A stretch of 64,000 bases of DNA, from NCBI RefSeq assembly GCF_031179145.1, contig NZ_JAPSIB010000010.1:70385-134384 (forward strand), given 5' to 3'. The position numbers and the translations under genes were made by a program. The stretch is from Brevibacterium sp. (lineage in GTDB: Bacteria > Actinomycetota > Actinomycetes > Actinomycetales > Brevibacteriaceae). The notes beneath the pieces were generated by a model. The model was not told the DNA's origin. It made no database searches and saw only the letters and a program-made list of their open reading frames with translations. Below are positions 16,126 through 24,766 of the stretch, in pieces (within the stretch, counting starts at the first letter, position 1; each line of letters starts with the position of its first letter).

Positions 16126-16539
16126 TCAGAGGCGTTCAGTGTCCTTCTCCGGCACCAGCCATCCGAGTAGCGCCGAGACGACGGAGACGATCACGGCTGC
16201 GAGGATCGCCGAGAAGAAGAACGAATCGATCGTGAACCGAAACGGTGTGAAGCCGCTCAGCCAGCTGGTCAGCGCCAGCATGACGGCGTTGATGATGATC
16301 GAGAACAGACCCAGGGTGAGGCAGGTGACGGGAGCCGAGATCAGGGACAGGATCGGCTTGATGAACGCGTTCGCCAGACCGAAGATCAGCCCGACCACCA
16401 GGTAGGAGATGATGGTCGCGGGGATGGTCCCGGTCTGCTCCTCGACAAGGCGGTTGCCTTCGATGGCGACCCCGGGCAGGATCCATGAGGCGGCCCAGAT
16501 CGCACAGGCGTTGACGACGACTCGGGAGAGGAAATTCAT
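16126..16539 (-). CDS. Four-helix membrane protein, phage_holin_4_2 / YvlD family
   Basis: A 137-residue integral membrane protein with four helices and the family pattern L-A-N-A-F-I-K-P-I-L-S-L-I-S-A-P-V-T-C-L-T-L-G-L. Despite the family name these are chromosomal proteins (YvlD type), and no phage genes surround it. Role unknown, possibly envelope stress. Confidence 0.85.
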   Translation of the reverse strand: MNFLSRVVVNACAIWAASWILPGVAIEGNRLVEEQTGTIPATIISYLVVGLIFGLANAFIKPILSLISAPVTCLTLGLFSIIINAVMLALTSWLSGFTPFRFTIDSFFFSAILAAVIVSVVSALLGWLVPEKDTERL

Positions 16540-16715
16540 GCCTGCATCGTTTCAGATCGATCTGCGTTCTCACTGAGTCGCAATTGGGAATGAGCTGGTC
16601 GGCGGTAGGGTTGGACCTGCAGAAGCTTGAAGTGTGCATCTTCCGAGTGATTCGATCCAGGTCACCACGGCGGCACTGAATCCCGCGGATGAGCGCGGGT
16701 AGAAACTGGATTGAG

Positions 16716-17975
16716 ATGACCCGCACCACAAACCTCCCGGTCTCCGTGACCAAGTCCGAAACCCTGCTCTCCGTCGTCGGGCGCAGCTATTTCCCCATCG
16801 CGTTCATGGCCAGGCTTCCCTATGCCATGGTCGTCATCGGAGTGCTCACCCTCGTCGTCGCCGGCCGAGGCTCACTGAGCCTCGGCGGCATCAACTCCGC
16901 CATGGTCGGTTTGGGCACCGCGATCTTCGGGTCCTTCATCGGAGCGGCCGCCGACCGCTGGGGCCAGCGACCGGTCCTGCTCGTCGTCGGCGCTCTCAAC
17001 TGCCTCGCCCTCATCTTCATGGCGTGGGTCGTCTACTCGCCATTGGCCGACTGGGTGGTTCTGGCAGCGGCCTTCGCAATCGGCGCCACCGCACCGCAGG
17101 TTGCCCCCATGTCGCGCTCACGCCTCGTCGAGATCATCCTCTCGGCACTGCCCGGCCGCCGCCAGCCCAAGGTCCTCAACGGCACCATGGCCTATGAGTC
17201 AGCCGCAGACGAAGTCGTGTTCGTCTTCGGTCCATTCCTCGTCGGCCTCCTCGCCACAGCCTTCCACCCCATTGCCCCGGTCCTCGGCGCCGTCGTCATG
17301 ACCCTGATCTTCGTCACCTCCTTCGCCCTTCATCCCACCGGTCGGGTGCGCCGGACGTCGACCACCGACGGTCCGGCCCAGGCGCCGGCTGCGGACCTGT
17401 TCACCTTCGGGATCCTCGTCATCGTGCTCGGGGTCCTCGGCATCGGCATGGTATTCGGTTCGACGCTGACCGCCCTGACCTCCCTGACGAACGACCTCGG
17501 CCATCCTGAGCAGGCGGGACTGATCTACGGGATCATGGGCATCGGCTCGGCCGTGCTCGCGATCGCGGTCGCTCTCTTCTCACCGCGCTTCGCGCTCTGG
17601 GCACGATGGCTGTGCTTCGCGCCGCTGATGCTCGCCGGAGCGGTCCTCATGTCCGTGGCAGGTGGCATGCCCGTCACGGTCATCGCGCTGCTGCTGATGG
17701 GCTGCGCGGTCGGCCCGACCCTGGTCACCCTGTTCAGCCTGGCCGCCGATCGCAGTCCGCGGGGTCGATCGGCGACCGTGATGTCGATGGTCGGCTCCGC
17801 GATCATCGTCGGCCAGTCGCTGGCCTCGGCGGTCAACGGCATCCTCGCCGAGGAGGCGGGAACGGAGGCGGCGATGATGGTGCCGATGGCGGCTTCCGCC
17901 CTTGTCGTCGTCGCCGGTCTGCTCAACCTCCTGGCCGGCGCCAGGGCTCGCAGAAGAGATCTGGTTCACACCTAG
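16716..17975 (+). CDS. Major facilitator superfamily transporter
   Basis: A 419-residue protein with about 12 hydrophobic segments. The loop between helices 2 and 3 has G-A-A-A-D-R-W-G-Q-R-P, the MFS motif A. Substrate unknown; drug-type efflux is plausible. ATG 16716 is chosen over ATG 16689 because the latter overlaps a CCCGCG/CGCGGG hairpin (16682-16699) and has no ribosome site, though the choice is uncertain. Transcribed alone. Confidence 0.83.
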   Translation: MTRTTNLPVSVTKSETLLSVVGRSYFPIAFMARLPYAMVVIGVLTLVVAGRGSLSLGGINSAMVGLGTAIFGSFIGAAADRWGQRPVLLVVGALNCLALIFMAWVVYSPLADWVVLAAAFAIGATAPQVAPMSRSRLVEIILSALPGRRQPKVLNGTMAYESAADEVVFVFGPFLVGLLATAFHPIAPVLGAVVMTLIFVTSFALHPTGRVRRTSTTDGPAQAPAADLFTFGILVIVLGVLGIGMVFGSTLTALTSLTNDLGHPEQAGLIYGIMGIGSAVLAIAVALFSPRFALWARWLCFAPLMLAGAVLMSVAGGMPVTVIALLLMGCAVGPTLVTLFSLAADRSPRGRSATVMSMVGSAIIVGQSLASAVNGILAEEAGTEAAMMVPMAASALVVVAGLLNLLAGARARRRDLVHT

Positions 17976-18112
17976 ATTCCACCGATTGGGACAGCGCGTT
18001 CCAGCCTCGTGCGCATGTGACTGCACTGCTGACTGGGGAGTAGGATCACCGCTTGGTCAATGTGAACTGCGTCAATGTTGGTGAGTTCGCACGTCGCAAC
18101 GGAAAGCACGAT

Positions 18113-19585
18113 ATGTCTGTAAGCACCTCGAAAACCAGCGAGGAAATGCGGAACGACACCCGGTTCTTCGGGCATCCCCTCCCGCTCATGCAACTGTTCA
18201 GCCTGGAATTGTGGGAGCGCTTCTCCTACTACGGCATGAACGGCATCCTTGCCCTCTACCTCTACTTCCAGGTCTCGGAAGGCGGACTGGGCATGTCCCA
18301 GCCGACCGCGATCGGCATCGTCGGCGCCTACGGCGGCGCTGTCTTCCTCGCCACCATCCTCGGAGCGTGGATCGCCGACCGGGTGGCCGGCGCCGAGCGA
18401 GTCCTCTTCTACTCCGCGATCATCATCATGGCAGGCCACATCTGCCTGGCCTTCGTGCCCGGTTACGCGGGAGTGGCCGGGGGCCTCATCCTCGTGGCCC
18501 TGGGTTCCGGAGGTCTCAAGGCCAACGCCTCGGCCCTCGTCGGCGAGCTCTACGAGGAGAAGGATCCGCGCCGGGACTCCGGCTTCACGATCTTCTACAT
18601 GGGTGTCAACATCGGTGCCCTGCTTGGGCCGCTGATCACCGGACTGCTGCAGAAGGAGATCGGCTTCCACGTCGGCTTCGGCGCCGCCGCCGTCGGCATG
18701 GCCCTGGGCCTCGCCATCTACGCCACGGCGCGCAAGGCTCTGCCCGAGGAATCGCGCCACCCGGTCAACCCGCTGCCGCAGTCGAAGCTGGTCCTCTTCT
18801 TCGCCGCCATCGTCCTCGTCGTCGTGATTGTCGTCATCGCGTGGATGACCGGCGTGGTCAACCCCGACAACCTCGCCTGGTGGACAGCTGGAATCTCCGC
18901 CGGTGCCGCCGCCTGCTATTTCGCCGTCATGATGACCAGCCCGCAGGCGAACGCCGAGGAGCGCTCCCGGGTGCTCGCCTTCATCCCGTTCTTCGTCACC
19001 TCGGTGGTGTTCTGGTCGCTGTACCAGCAGGTCTTCGGTGTGCTCACGGCATACTCAGACACTCAGCTCAACCGCACGATCCTCGGGTGGGAGTTCCCGA
19101 TCAACTGGATCCAGCTGATCCCGGCGCTGTTCGTCATCATCTTCGCCCCGGTCTTCGCCACGGTCTGGATGAAGCTGGGAGTGCGGCAGATCTCGACACC
19201 GGTCAAGGCGGGCCTGTCGCTCGTCATCATCGGCATCGCCTACCTGCTGTTCCTGCCGTTCGCCACCGCCGGGGCCAACCAGACACCGCTGCTGTGGGTC
19301 ATGCTCATCATGATGCTGTTCGTCTTCGCCGAACTCCTCATCTCGCCGGTCGGCCTGTCCTTTTCGACGAAGGTCGCCCCGAAGGTGTTCCAGTCGCAGA
19401 TGATCGCCTTCTTCTTCCTCTCCTCGGGAGTCGGCACCGCCCTGTCCGGTGTGCTCGGCGGCTACTACAACGCGGCGAACCAGGTTCCCTACTGGACTGC
19501 TTTGGGCTTCGCCTCGATCATCCTCGGCCTGCTCGCCCTGACGTTGACCAAGCCGATGCTGAAAGCGCTGCGCGGAGTGCGCTGA
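18113..19585 (+). CDS. Proton-dependent oligopeptide transporter (POT/PTR2)
   Basis: A 490-residue membrane protein with about 13-14 helices that imports di- and tripeptides using the proton gradient. The proton-coupling motif L-E-L-W-E-R-F-S-Y-Y is in helix 1 and the PTR2 signature F-Y-M-G-V-N-I-G-A-L-L-G-P follows near residue 160. ATG 18113 has GGAAAG at the right distance. Ends with a strong hairpin terminator. Close to DtpT-type transporters. Confidence 0.94.
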   Translation: MSVSTSKTSEEMRNDTRFFGHPLPLMQLFSLELWERFSYYGMNGILALYLYFQVSEGGLGMSQPTAIGIVGAYGGAVFLATILGAWIADRVAGAERVLFYSAIIIMAGHICLAFVPGYAGVAGGLILVALGSGGLKANASALVGELYEEKDPRRDSGFTIFYMGVNIGALLGPLITGLLQKEIGFHVGFGAAAVGMALGLAIYATARKALPEESRHPVNPLPQSKLVLFFAAIVLVVVIVVIAWMTGVVNPDNLAWWTAGISAGAAACYFAVMMTSPQANAEERSRVLAFIPFFVTSVVFWSLYQQVFGVLTAYSDTQLNRTILGWEFPINWIQLIPALFVIIFAPVFATVWMKLGVRQISTPVKAGLSLVIIGIAYLLFLPFATAGANQTPLLWVMLIMMLFVFAELLISPVGLSFSTKVAPKVFQSQMIAFFFLSSGVGTALSGVLGGYYNAANQVPYWTALGFASIILGLLALTLTKPMLKALRGVR

Positions 19586-19621
19586 GGCCCGGGCCCGGTC
19601 GCGAACCGCTCGGGTCCGCAC

Positions 19622-19664
19622 TGCCGCCCTGTCTGCCGGAGATCGTCCGGTCAGCAGGGCGGCA
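19622..19664 (+). terminator. Long hairpin terminator after the peptide transporter
   Basis: Outer 10-bp stem (19622-19631 with 19655-19664) and inner stem with one bulge. It lies between the convergent peptide transporter and CPBP-like genes. Confidence 0.75.
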
Positions 19665-19670
19665 TTCGTG

Positions 19671-20522
19671 TCAGAACCAGGGGAAGATCCAGCGCAGCTG
19701 GGGGTGGTGGGCGGCGACGATCGTGAGGAACACGATCGCGTCGAAGAGCAGATGAACGGCGATCGTGTAGGGCAGTGACTTCGTCCGGGTGAAGATGAAC
19801 GCCTGCATCAGGGCGAAGGGGATCGTCAGCAGCGGGCCGACCGAGCGGTAGCCGAGCTCCCACAGGAAGGCGACGAAGATGATCGATGTCACGACGTTCG
19901 CGCTCCAGAACTCGAAGTGCTTGCGCAGGAGGGCGAAGACCGTGCAGATGAAGAACAGCTCGTCCCAGATGCCCACGGCGTTGACGCCGAAGAACAGGCG
20001 GACGATCTCATGCCACTCGGTCACCGGCGGCCAGTTGCGATAGACCCCGGTGCCCATGAAGTACACCGGCAGGATCAGCCAGGCGACGATGATGACGAAC
20101 AGCAGCCACGACCACTCGAGCCGCGACCAGCGCTGACCCTTTCGACGGGGAAACACGATCGTGTCATCACCGAACCAGTGCCTGGTGACCAGCCACGGGC
20201 CGATGACGACGGCGGAGAGGACGGCACCCATCCGGGCGATGTTCGTCCACGAGATGTCGGCCTCGACGGAGATCGACGAGATCAGGGCCAGACAGGCGGC
20301 GATGATGGTGAGGTCGCGCCCGAACTCCCGTTGTGCCCACCAGGCCACGAGGACGGACACGAGCATCGGCACATATCCGAGCGGGCGCCAGTGGGGTGCT
20401 GAGGTGCCGATGCCGAAGAGCACGACGGCGGCAGCGGCGAGGAGCAGCGCGGCGCAGCCGGGCCACGAGACGATGCCGAAGCGCCGACTCGATCCCCTGT
20501 CCGCTGCGAGGTCCTTGTCCAC
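19671..20522 (-). CDS. CPBP-like (CAAX protease-related) membrane protein, motifs degenerate
   Basis: A 283-residue protein with about eight helices. The C-terminal third resembles the CPBP intramembrane protease domain: G-I-W-D-E-L-F-F in place of the usual E-E-x-x-x-R, F-V-A-F-L-W-E-L without the usual F-x-x-x-H histidine, and H-L-L-F-D for the last motif. Loss of the glutamate pair and the second-motif histidine suggests weak or absent protease activity. GTG start. No functional partner nearby. Confidence 0.65.
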   Translation of the reverse strand: MDKDLAADRGSSRRFGIVSWPGCAALLLAAAAVVLFGIGTSAPHWRPLGYVPMLVSVLVAWWAQREFGRDLTIIAACLALISSISVEADISWTNIARMGAVLSAVVIGPWLVTRHWFGDDTIVFPRRKGQRWSRLEWSWLLFVIIVAWLILPVYFMGTGVYRNWPPVTEWHEIVRLFFGVNAVGIWDELFFICTVFALLRKHFEFWSANVVTSIIFVAFLWELGYRSVGPLLTIPFALMQAFIFTRTKSLPYTIAVHLLFDAIVFLTIVAAHHPQLRWIFPWF

Positions 20523-20621
20523 GTTCTCACCCTAGAGCACCGCGACCCGGGAACGGAGCTTCTCGAGACGGTAAAAAAGCAGGTCACCTCGTAGGATCGG
20601 GGGAGGACTGGAAGGAGCTCC

Positions 20622-21824
20622 GTGGAACCCGAAGATTATGATCGCCTGCTCGCCGAGCTGGCGTCGAGCGTGCACTCGGAAGTCGTGACGCTCGAGACGG
20701 CGGCAGGACGACGCTGTGCCCACGACGTGAGTGCGCGGCAACCAGTCCCGCGGTTCCCCACCTCGGCGATGGACGGGTTCGCCCTCGACGCCACCGCGCT
20801 GAGAGCGGCGCAGGCGGGGGAGGACGTGCGAGTCGGCGGGGATGTGCCCGCCGGCCACCCCGCGCCCGGGCTCGTTCCGGGCAGCGCACTGCGGGTGATG
20901 ACAGGCGCGCATGTGCCCGACGGCGCCGAGGTGGTCATCCCGGTCGAATTCACCGACGCCGATCCGACGGGGGAGCCGCCGGCCACCATCCGGGTCTCGG
21001 ACCTGCCCGAGACCGCCGGGCACGGCTGGAACATCCGTGCGATCGGGGAGGACACGAACGTCGGCGACCTCATCCTCGGCGCCGGGGATCGGATCACCGA
21101 TGCCGGGGTCGGGACGCTGGCGATGCTCGGCATCAGCGCCCTCGATGTGATCCGTCCGCTCGAGGTCGGGCTCATCGTCACCGGTGACGAACTGCGGCCC
21201 GAGCAGTTCGTCACCGCCGATGAGCAGGCCGAGAACCCGGCGGCGCTGATCCACAACTCGAACCTCCCGATGCTCGCGACAGCGGTCCGCGAATCCGGAG
21301 GCATCGCCCACCCGCGCGTATGCGACGACGATCCGGAGAGGTTCTCACGACTCCTTGAGGAACTCGCCGGCCAGGTCGACCTGATCATCACCACCGGGGG
21401 GATCAGCCAGGGTGCCTATGAAGTCGTCCGGACGGCGCTGGAAGGATCGCACTCGACGTTCGGCCGGGTCGCGATGAGACCGGGCGGACCGCAGGGGCAC
21501 GGCCGGTTCCACGGGACCCCTCTCCTGCACTTCCCGGGCACACCAGCCGCCGCGTACCTGTCGTTCCACCTCTTCGCCCGCACGTTCTTCGACGGTCGCG
21601 CCCTGGCCGAGCGGTGGCGGAAGGCGGTATTCACCGGCGCGGACCTGATCGGCCACCGGCGCGGGGTGTCGCTGCTGCCCGGGCGATACACCTCCACCGG
21701 CGAGATCGAAGCTGCGGAGTGGGCCCGGTTGCGCGATTTCGCTCGCGCCGAGGCCATCATCCGAGTGCCCGCGGCCCCGGGGAGAGTGCAGGCGGGTGAC
21801 GTCATCGAGGTGCTCCACAGCTGA
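20622..21824 (+). CDS. moeA: Molybdopterin molybdenumtransferase, MoeA-like paralogue 1
   Basis: A 400-residue MoeA protein that inserts molybdate into adenylylated molybdopterin. Motifs are S-A-M-D-G-F-A-L-D, V-M-T-G-A-H-V-P-D-G-A-E-V-V-I-P, V-T-G-D-E-L and T-T-G-G-I-S. The canonical P-G-N-P near the C-terminus is P-G-T-P here. GTG start with GAAGGAG ribosome site. First gene of the Mo-cofactor island; moeB follows after 58 nt. A second, more canonical MoeA lies 3 kb on. Confidence 0.92.
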   Translation: MEPEDYDRLLAELASSVHSEVVTLETAAGRRCAHDVSARQPVPRFPTSAMDGFALDATALRAAQAGEDVRVGGDVPAGHPAPGLVPGSALRVMTGAHVPDGAEVVIPVEFTDADPTGEPPATIRVSDLPETAGHGWNIRAIGEDTNVGDLILGAGDRITDAGVGTLAMLGISALDVIRPLEVGLIVTGDELRPEQFVTADEQAENPAALIHNSNLPMLATAVRESGGIAHPRVCDDDPERFSRLLEELAGQVDLIITTGGISQGAYEVVRTALEGSHSTFGRVAMRPGGPQGHGRFHGTPLLHFPGTPAAAYLSFHLFARTFFDGRALAERWRKAVFTGADLIGHRRGVSLLPGRYTSTGEIEAAEWARLRDFARAEAIIRVPAAPGRVQAGDVIEVLHS

Positions 21825-21882
21825 GGGGCGCGTGCTGGGGAGTGGAGGCGCGAGCTGGGTCACGAGCTCTAGACTGGAGGAC

Positions 21883-23028
21883 ATGTCACCCCTGACCGCC
21901 GCTCAACGGCAGCGCTACGCCCGTCAGATCCGTCTGTCCGGATTCGGCGCGGATGCCCAAGGGGCTCTGCTGCGTTCTCATGTCCTTGTCATCGGCGCCG
22001 GCGGGCTGGGCGCACCGGTGCTCACCTACCTGGCGGCGGCCGGGGTCGGTCGGATCAGCATCGTCGACCCCGACGTCATCGAGCTGAGCAATCTCCACCG
22101 CCAGTTCATCCACTCCGAGGACGGCGTGGGCAGACGCAAGGTCGACTCCGCTCGGGAGCGGCTGACCCAGCTCAACTCGACGATCGAGATCATCACCCAC
22201 CCCACTCTGCTCACCCCCGACAACGCCCTCGAGCTCGTCCGCGAAGCCGATATCGTCGTCGATGGCAGCGACAACTTCGCCACCCGCTACCTCGCCAACG
22301 ACGCCTGCGAGATCTTGAGAAAACCGCTGGTGTGGGGCACCATCCTCGGCTTCAACGGTCAGATCGCCGTCTTCGACACGGACCGAGGAGCCACCCTGCG
22401 GGACCTCTACCCGGTCGTCCCCGCACCCGGTTCGGTGCCCGACTGCGCGACCGCAGGCGTCCTCGGGGCACTGTGCGGGAGCATCGGAGCCGCCATGGCG
22501 ATGGAGACGATCAAGGTCCTCGCCGGAATCGGGACTCCGCTCTACAACGCGGTGTCGATCCACGACAGCCTCACCGCCTCCTGGGAGACGGTCCCCGTCG
22601 GACGCCATCCCGGGAGAGAGGCGGTGACGGACCTGCGCAGTCACCTCGGTGACTATGGTCTCGACGGTGTGTCCGACAGCGGCGAGCGCGGATCCGAGAG
22701 TTCCGGCGGCCCGACCGGCGACGGCGAGGCGACAACAGGGGTGGAACCCAGTCCTCGGGTGCTGACCTGGGCTGAGATCGCGGACGGCACCGACCTCATC
22801 GACATCAGGGAGGCCGCCGAGGTGTCGGCCGGCATGGTCCCGGGTGCGGAGCACGTGCCGCTGGACGAGCTCCTCGACCGCCCCGAACGCATCGCCGGAC
22901 GCACCTCGGTGGCCCTCTACTGCCGGTCCGGAGTCCGCTCGGCAAAGGCCTGCGCAGCTCTGCGGGCGCAAGGGTACGAGGTCCACTCGGTTTCCGGCGG
23001 ATACCTCGCGTACCTCTCCCAGCCCTGA
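21883..23028 (+). CDS. moeB: MoeB/ThiF-type adenylyltransferase with C-terminal rhodanese domain
   Basis: A 381-residue enzyme that adenylates the C-terminal Gly-Gly of MoaD and, through its rhodanese domain, supplies the sulfur. E1-like domain 1-250: G-A-G-G-L-G-A-P, D-V-I-E-L-S-N-L-H-R-Q, D-G-S-D-N-F-A-T-R-Y, and catalytic Cys in V-P-D-C-A-T-A-G-V. Rhodanese domain 285-381 with active loop Y-C-R-S-G-V-R-S. The two Cys-x2-Cys zinc pairs of E. coli MoeB are absent. Acidic, Ser/Gly-rich linker near 255-285. Ribosome site GGAGG. Confidence 0.93.
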   Translation: MSPLTAAQRQRYARQIRLSGFGADAQGALLRSHVLVIGAGGLGAPVLTYLAAAGVGRISIVDPDVIELSNLHRQFIHSEDGVGRRKVDSARERLTQLNSTIEIITHPTLLTPDNALELVREADIVVDGSDNFATRYLANDACEILRKPLVWGTILGFNGQIAVFDTDRGATLRDLYPVVPAPGSVPDCATAGVLGALCGSIGAAMAMETIKVLAGIGTPLYNAVSIHDSLTASWETVPVGRHPGREAVTDLRSHLGDYGLDGVSDSGERGSESSGGPTGDGEATTGVEPSPRVLTWAEIADGTDLIDIREAAEVSAGMVPGAEHVPLDELLDRPERIAGRTSVALYCRSGVRSAKACAALRAQGYEVHSVSGGYLAYLSQP

Positions 23029-23098
23029 CGCTCAGTCGCCGGCTCCCACCCGGGGCCAACCGCCGGCATCTCCGGAAAGTGCCGAATCAGGGCTCAGC

Positions 23099-23190
23099 AG
23101 CGGCAGTTCTCAACGGCCAGAACTCGTTCTGACGCCCACTCGGGATAGACAGCGGCAGTTCTCAGCGACCAGAACCCGTTCTGACGCCCA
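23099..23190 (+). repeat. Two 40-bp direct repeats, period 52
   Basis: Copies at 23099-23138 and 23151-23190 match at 37 of 40 positions by eye. Each contains the small palindrome CAGAAC-N3-GTTCTG. They lie between the stops of moeB and moaD. Not obviously part of an insertion sequence. Could be transcription-ending elements, a protein-binding array or a family of dispersed repeats. Confidence 0.75.
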
Positions 23191-23214
23191 GAAATTGAGG
23201 GCCGCATTGCAAAT

Positions 23215-23272
23215 GGTGAGAAGAAGTGAATCCGGCAAGATTTTGTTGTTGTCGGATTCACTTCTCCTCACC
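23215..23272. terminator. Large inverted repeat between moeB and moaD
   Basis: Arms 23215-23234 and 23253-23272 pair over 20 bp with one mismatch; the 18-nt loop is T-rich (ATTTTGTTGTTG). Between convergent genes it could stop both. The arm length and local AT richness are greater than for other terminators in this window. Confidence 0.6.
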
Positions 23273-23277
23273 GGTGC

Positions 23278-23357
23278 CAGCCGACCAGCCGACAAGCCAA
23301 CCGACAAGCCGATCCAGGCCAGCCGACCCAGCGGGCCAGCCCAGCCAGCCGGCTCAC
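23278..23357 (+). repeat. Low-complexity CCAGCCGAC-type stretch
   Basis: Irregular repetition of CCAGCC / CCGACAAG units over about 80 nt, directly before the moaD stop. Looks like slippage-prone, non-coding simple sequence. Confidence 0.55.
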
Positions 23358-23386
23358 CGGCTCTGACGCTCGGCCGCCGTGGGAGA

Positions 23387-23632
23387 TCAGCCGCCGGCGA
23401 AGGGTGGGAGCACGTCGACGGTGTCGCCGTCGGTCAAGGGCTGATCGCGGTCGGTGGCGGCGATGGAGTTGACGAGGAAGCTCGAACGGGAGAGCACTGT
23501 CGCTGCCTCCGGGTTCGCTGCCTCGGTGAGTGAGCTGATCACCTCGGCGAGGGACTCACCTGCGACGGACTGTTCCTTCGTTCCGAAGGCTTCTCGCGCG
23601 GCGGCGAAGAAGCGGACGCTGACCTGTGGCAC
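23387..23632 (-). CDS. moaD: Molybdopterin synthase sulfur carrier subunit
   Basis: An 81-residue ubiquitin-like protein starting V-R-F-F-A-A-A-R-E and ending P-P-F-A-G-G, the C-terminal Gly-Gly that becomes a thiocarboxylate. GTG start abuts the moaA stop (TAAGTG), so translation is coupled. Works with MoaE (26.5 kb) and MoeB-rhodanese (21.9 kb). Confidence 0.95.
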   Translation of the reverse strand: MPQVSVRFFAAAREAFGTKEQSVAGESLAEVISSLTEAANPEAATVLSRSSFLVNSIAATDRDQPLTDGDTVDVLPPFAGG

Positions 23633-24721
23633 TTATCCTCCGATGGCACTCATGGGTCGTTGGGGCTGTTCGAAATCGTCGGAATCCATGCCGTGACCGG
23701 CCAGCTTCGCCCAGTGCGCGCCCTTCCACAGATTCGCGATCGCCTCGTCGTCGGCGCCGGCGCGCATAGCGGAGAGGAGGTCGACCTCGGTGCGGGAGAA
23801 CAGGCAAGTGCGGACCCGGCCCTCGGCGGTCAGACGGGTGCGGGTGCAGTCGGCGCAGAACGGGCGCGTCACCGAGGCGATGATGCCGACGTCGCCGAGG
23901 ATGGTCTCGGGCTCCTCGCGGCGGGCGACGAGGAACTTCTCCGCGGGTGCGCCCCCGCGGGGAGCGGAATCCGGGGTGAGGACGAAGCGGGGTTCGAGCA
24001 GGGCGAAGATGTCCGCCGCCGTGATCATGGAGGTGCGCTGCCAGGAGTGCCCGGCATCGAGCGGCATCTGCTCGATGAAGCGCAGACGCAGGTCCCTCTC
24101 GAGGCACCACTGCAGGAGGTCGGGGGCCTGGTGGTCATTGACACCCGGCAGCAGGACGGCGTTGATCTTCACCGGGTCGAGGCCTGCGTCCTGGGCGCCC
24201 CTGATGCCGGCGAGGACCCGGTCGAGGAACGGTCTGCGGGTGATCTGGGTGAATGTGTCCGCATCGACGGTGTCGAGGGAGACGTTGATCCGGTCGAGGC
24301 CGGCGGCCTTGAGCTTCGCAGCCCGGTTGTCGAGGCCGATCGCGTTCGTCGTCAGAGCGATGTTGGGCCGCGGCGTGAGTGCAGCCACGCCGGCGATGAT
24401 GTCGGTGATGTCCTTGCGGGTCAACGGCTCACCACCGGTGAACCGGACCTGGTCGACGCCGAACTTCTCGACGCCGATGCGCACGAACCGGATGATCTCC
24501 TCGGCGGTCATCGCCGAGTCCCGGGACATGAACTCCACACCTTCCTCGGGCATGCAGTAGCTGCAGCGGAGATTGCAGAAGTCCGTCAGGGACACGCGCA
24601 GATCGCGAGCGCGACGCCCGAACGTGTCGAGCAGCGAGTCCTCCTGATGAGCGGTGAACGCGTCGCCGGGGTCGACGGTCGGCGTTCTCGGCATCGGGGT
24701 CGGCAAGCTGATCCTGCCCAT
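23633..24721 (-). CDS. moaA: GTP 3',8-cyclase
   Basis: A 362-residue radical SAM enzyme that makes the first intermediate of molybdopterin synthesis from GTP. The N-terminal cluster motif is C-N-L-R-C-S-Y-C (about residues 46-53); the second cluster uses F-C-A-D-C-T-R-T-R-L and a later R-T-C. The C-terminal S-A-I-G-G carries the conserved Gly-Gly needed by MoaA. ATG 24721 follows AAGGAGG at 8 nt. Divergent from moeA2, with 45 nt holding both promoters. Confidence 0.96.
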   Translation of the reverse strand: MGRISLPTPMPRTPTVDPGDAFTAHQEDSLLDTFGRRARDLRVSLTDFCNLRCSYCMPEEGVEFMSRDSAMTAEEIIRFVRIGVEKFGVDQVRFTGGEPLTRKDITDIIAGVAALTPRPNIALTTNAIGLDNRAAKLKAAGLDRINVSLDTVDADTFTQITRRPFLDRVLAGIRGAQDAGLDPVKINAVLLPGVNDHQAPDLLQWCLERDLRLRFIEQMPLDAGHSWQRTSMITAADIFALLEPRFVLTPDSAPRGGAPAEKFLVARREEPETILGDVGIIASVTRPFCADCTRTRLTAEGRVRTCLFSRTEVDLLSAMRAGADDEAIANLWKGAHWAKLAGHGMDSDDFEQPQRPMSAIGG

Positions 24722-24766
24722 TCGCGTCCACCTCCTTGATGAAGTCACCTTGGATAGTATCGTCCC

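Noticed and set aside
16126..16539. Phage holin suggesting a prophage
   Set aside because: The name comes from the phage_holin_4_2 family; these are chromosomal membrane proteins and no phage genes are nearby.
18211..19755. A 514-codon open frame on the plus strand
   Set aside because: Another frame of the POT transporter; extremely Arg/His-rich and without domains.
23099..23357. CRISPR array
   Set aside because: Only two 40-bp direct repeats with a 12-nt gap, then unrelated repeats; no spacer series and no cas genes.
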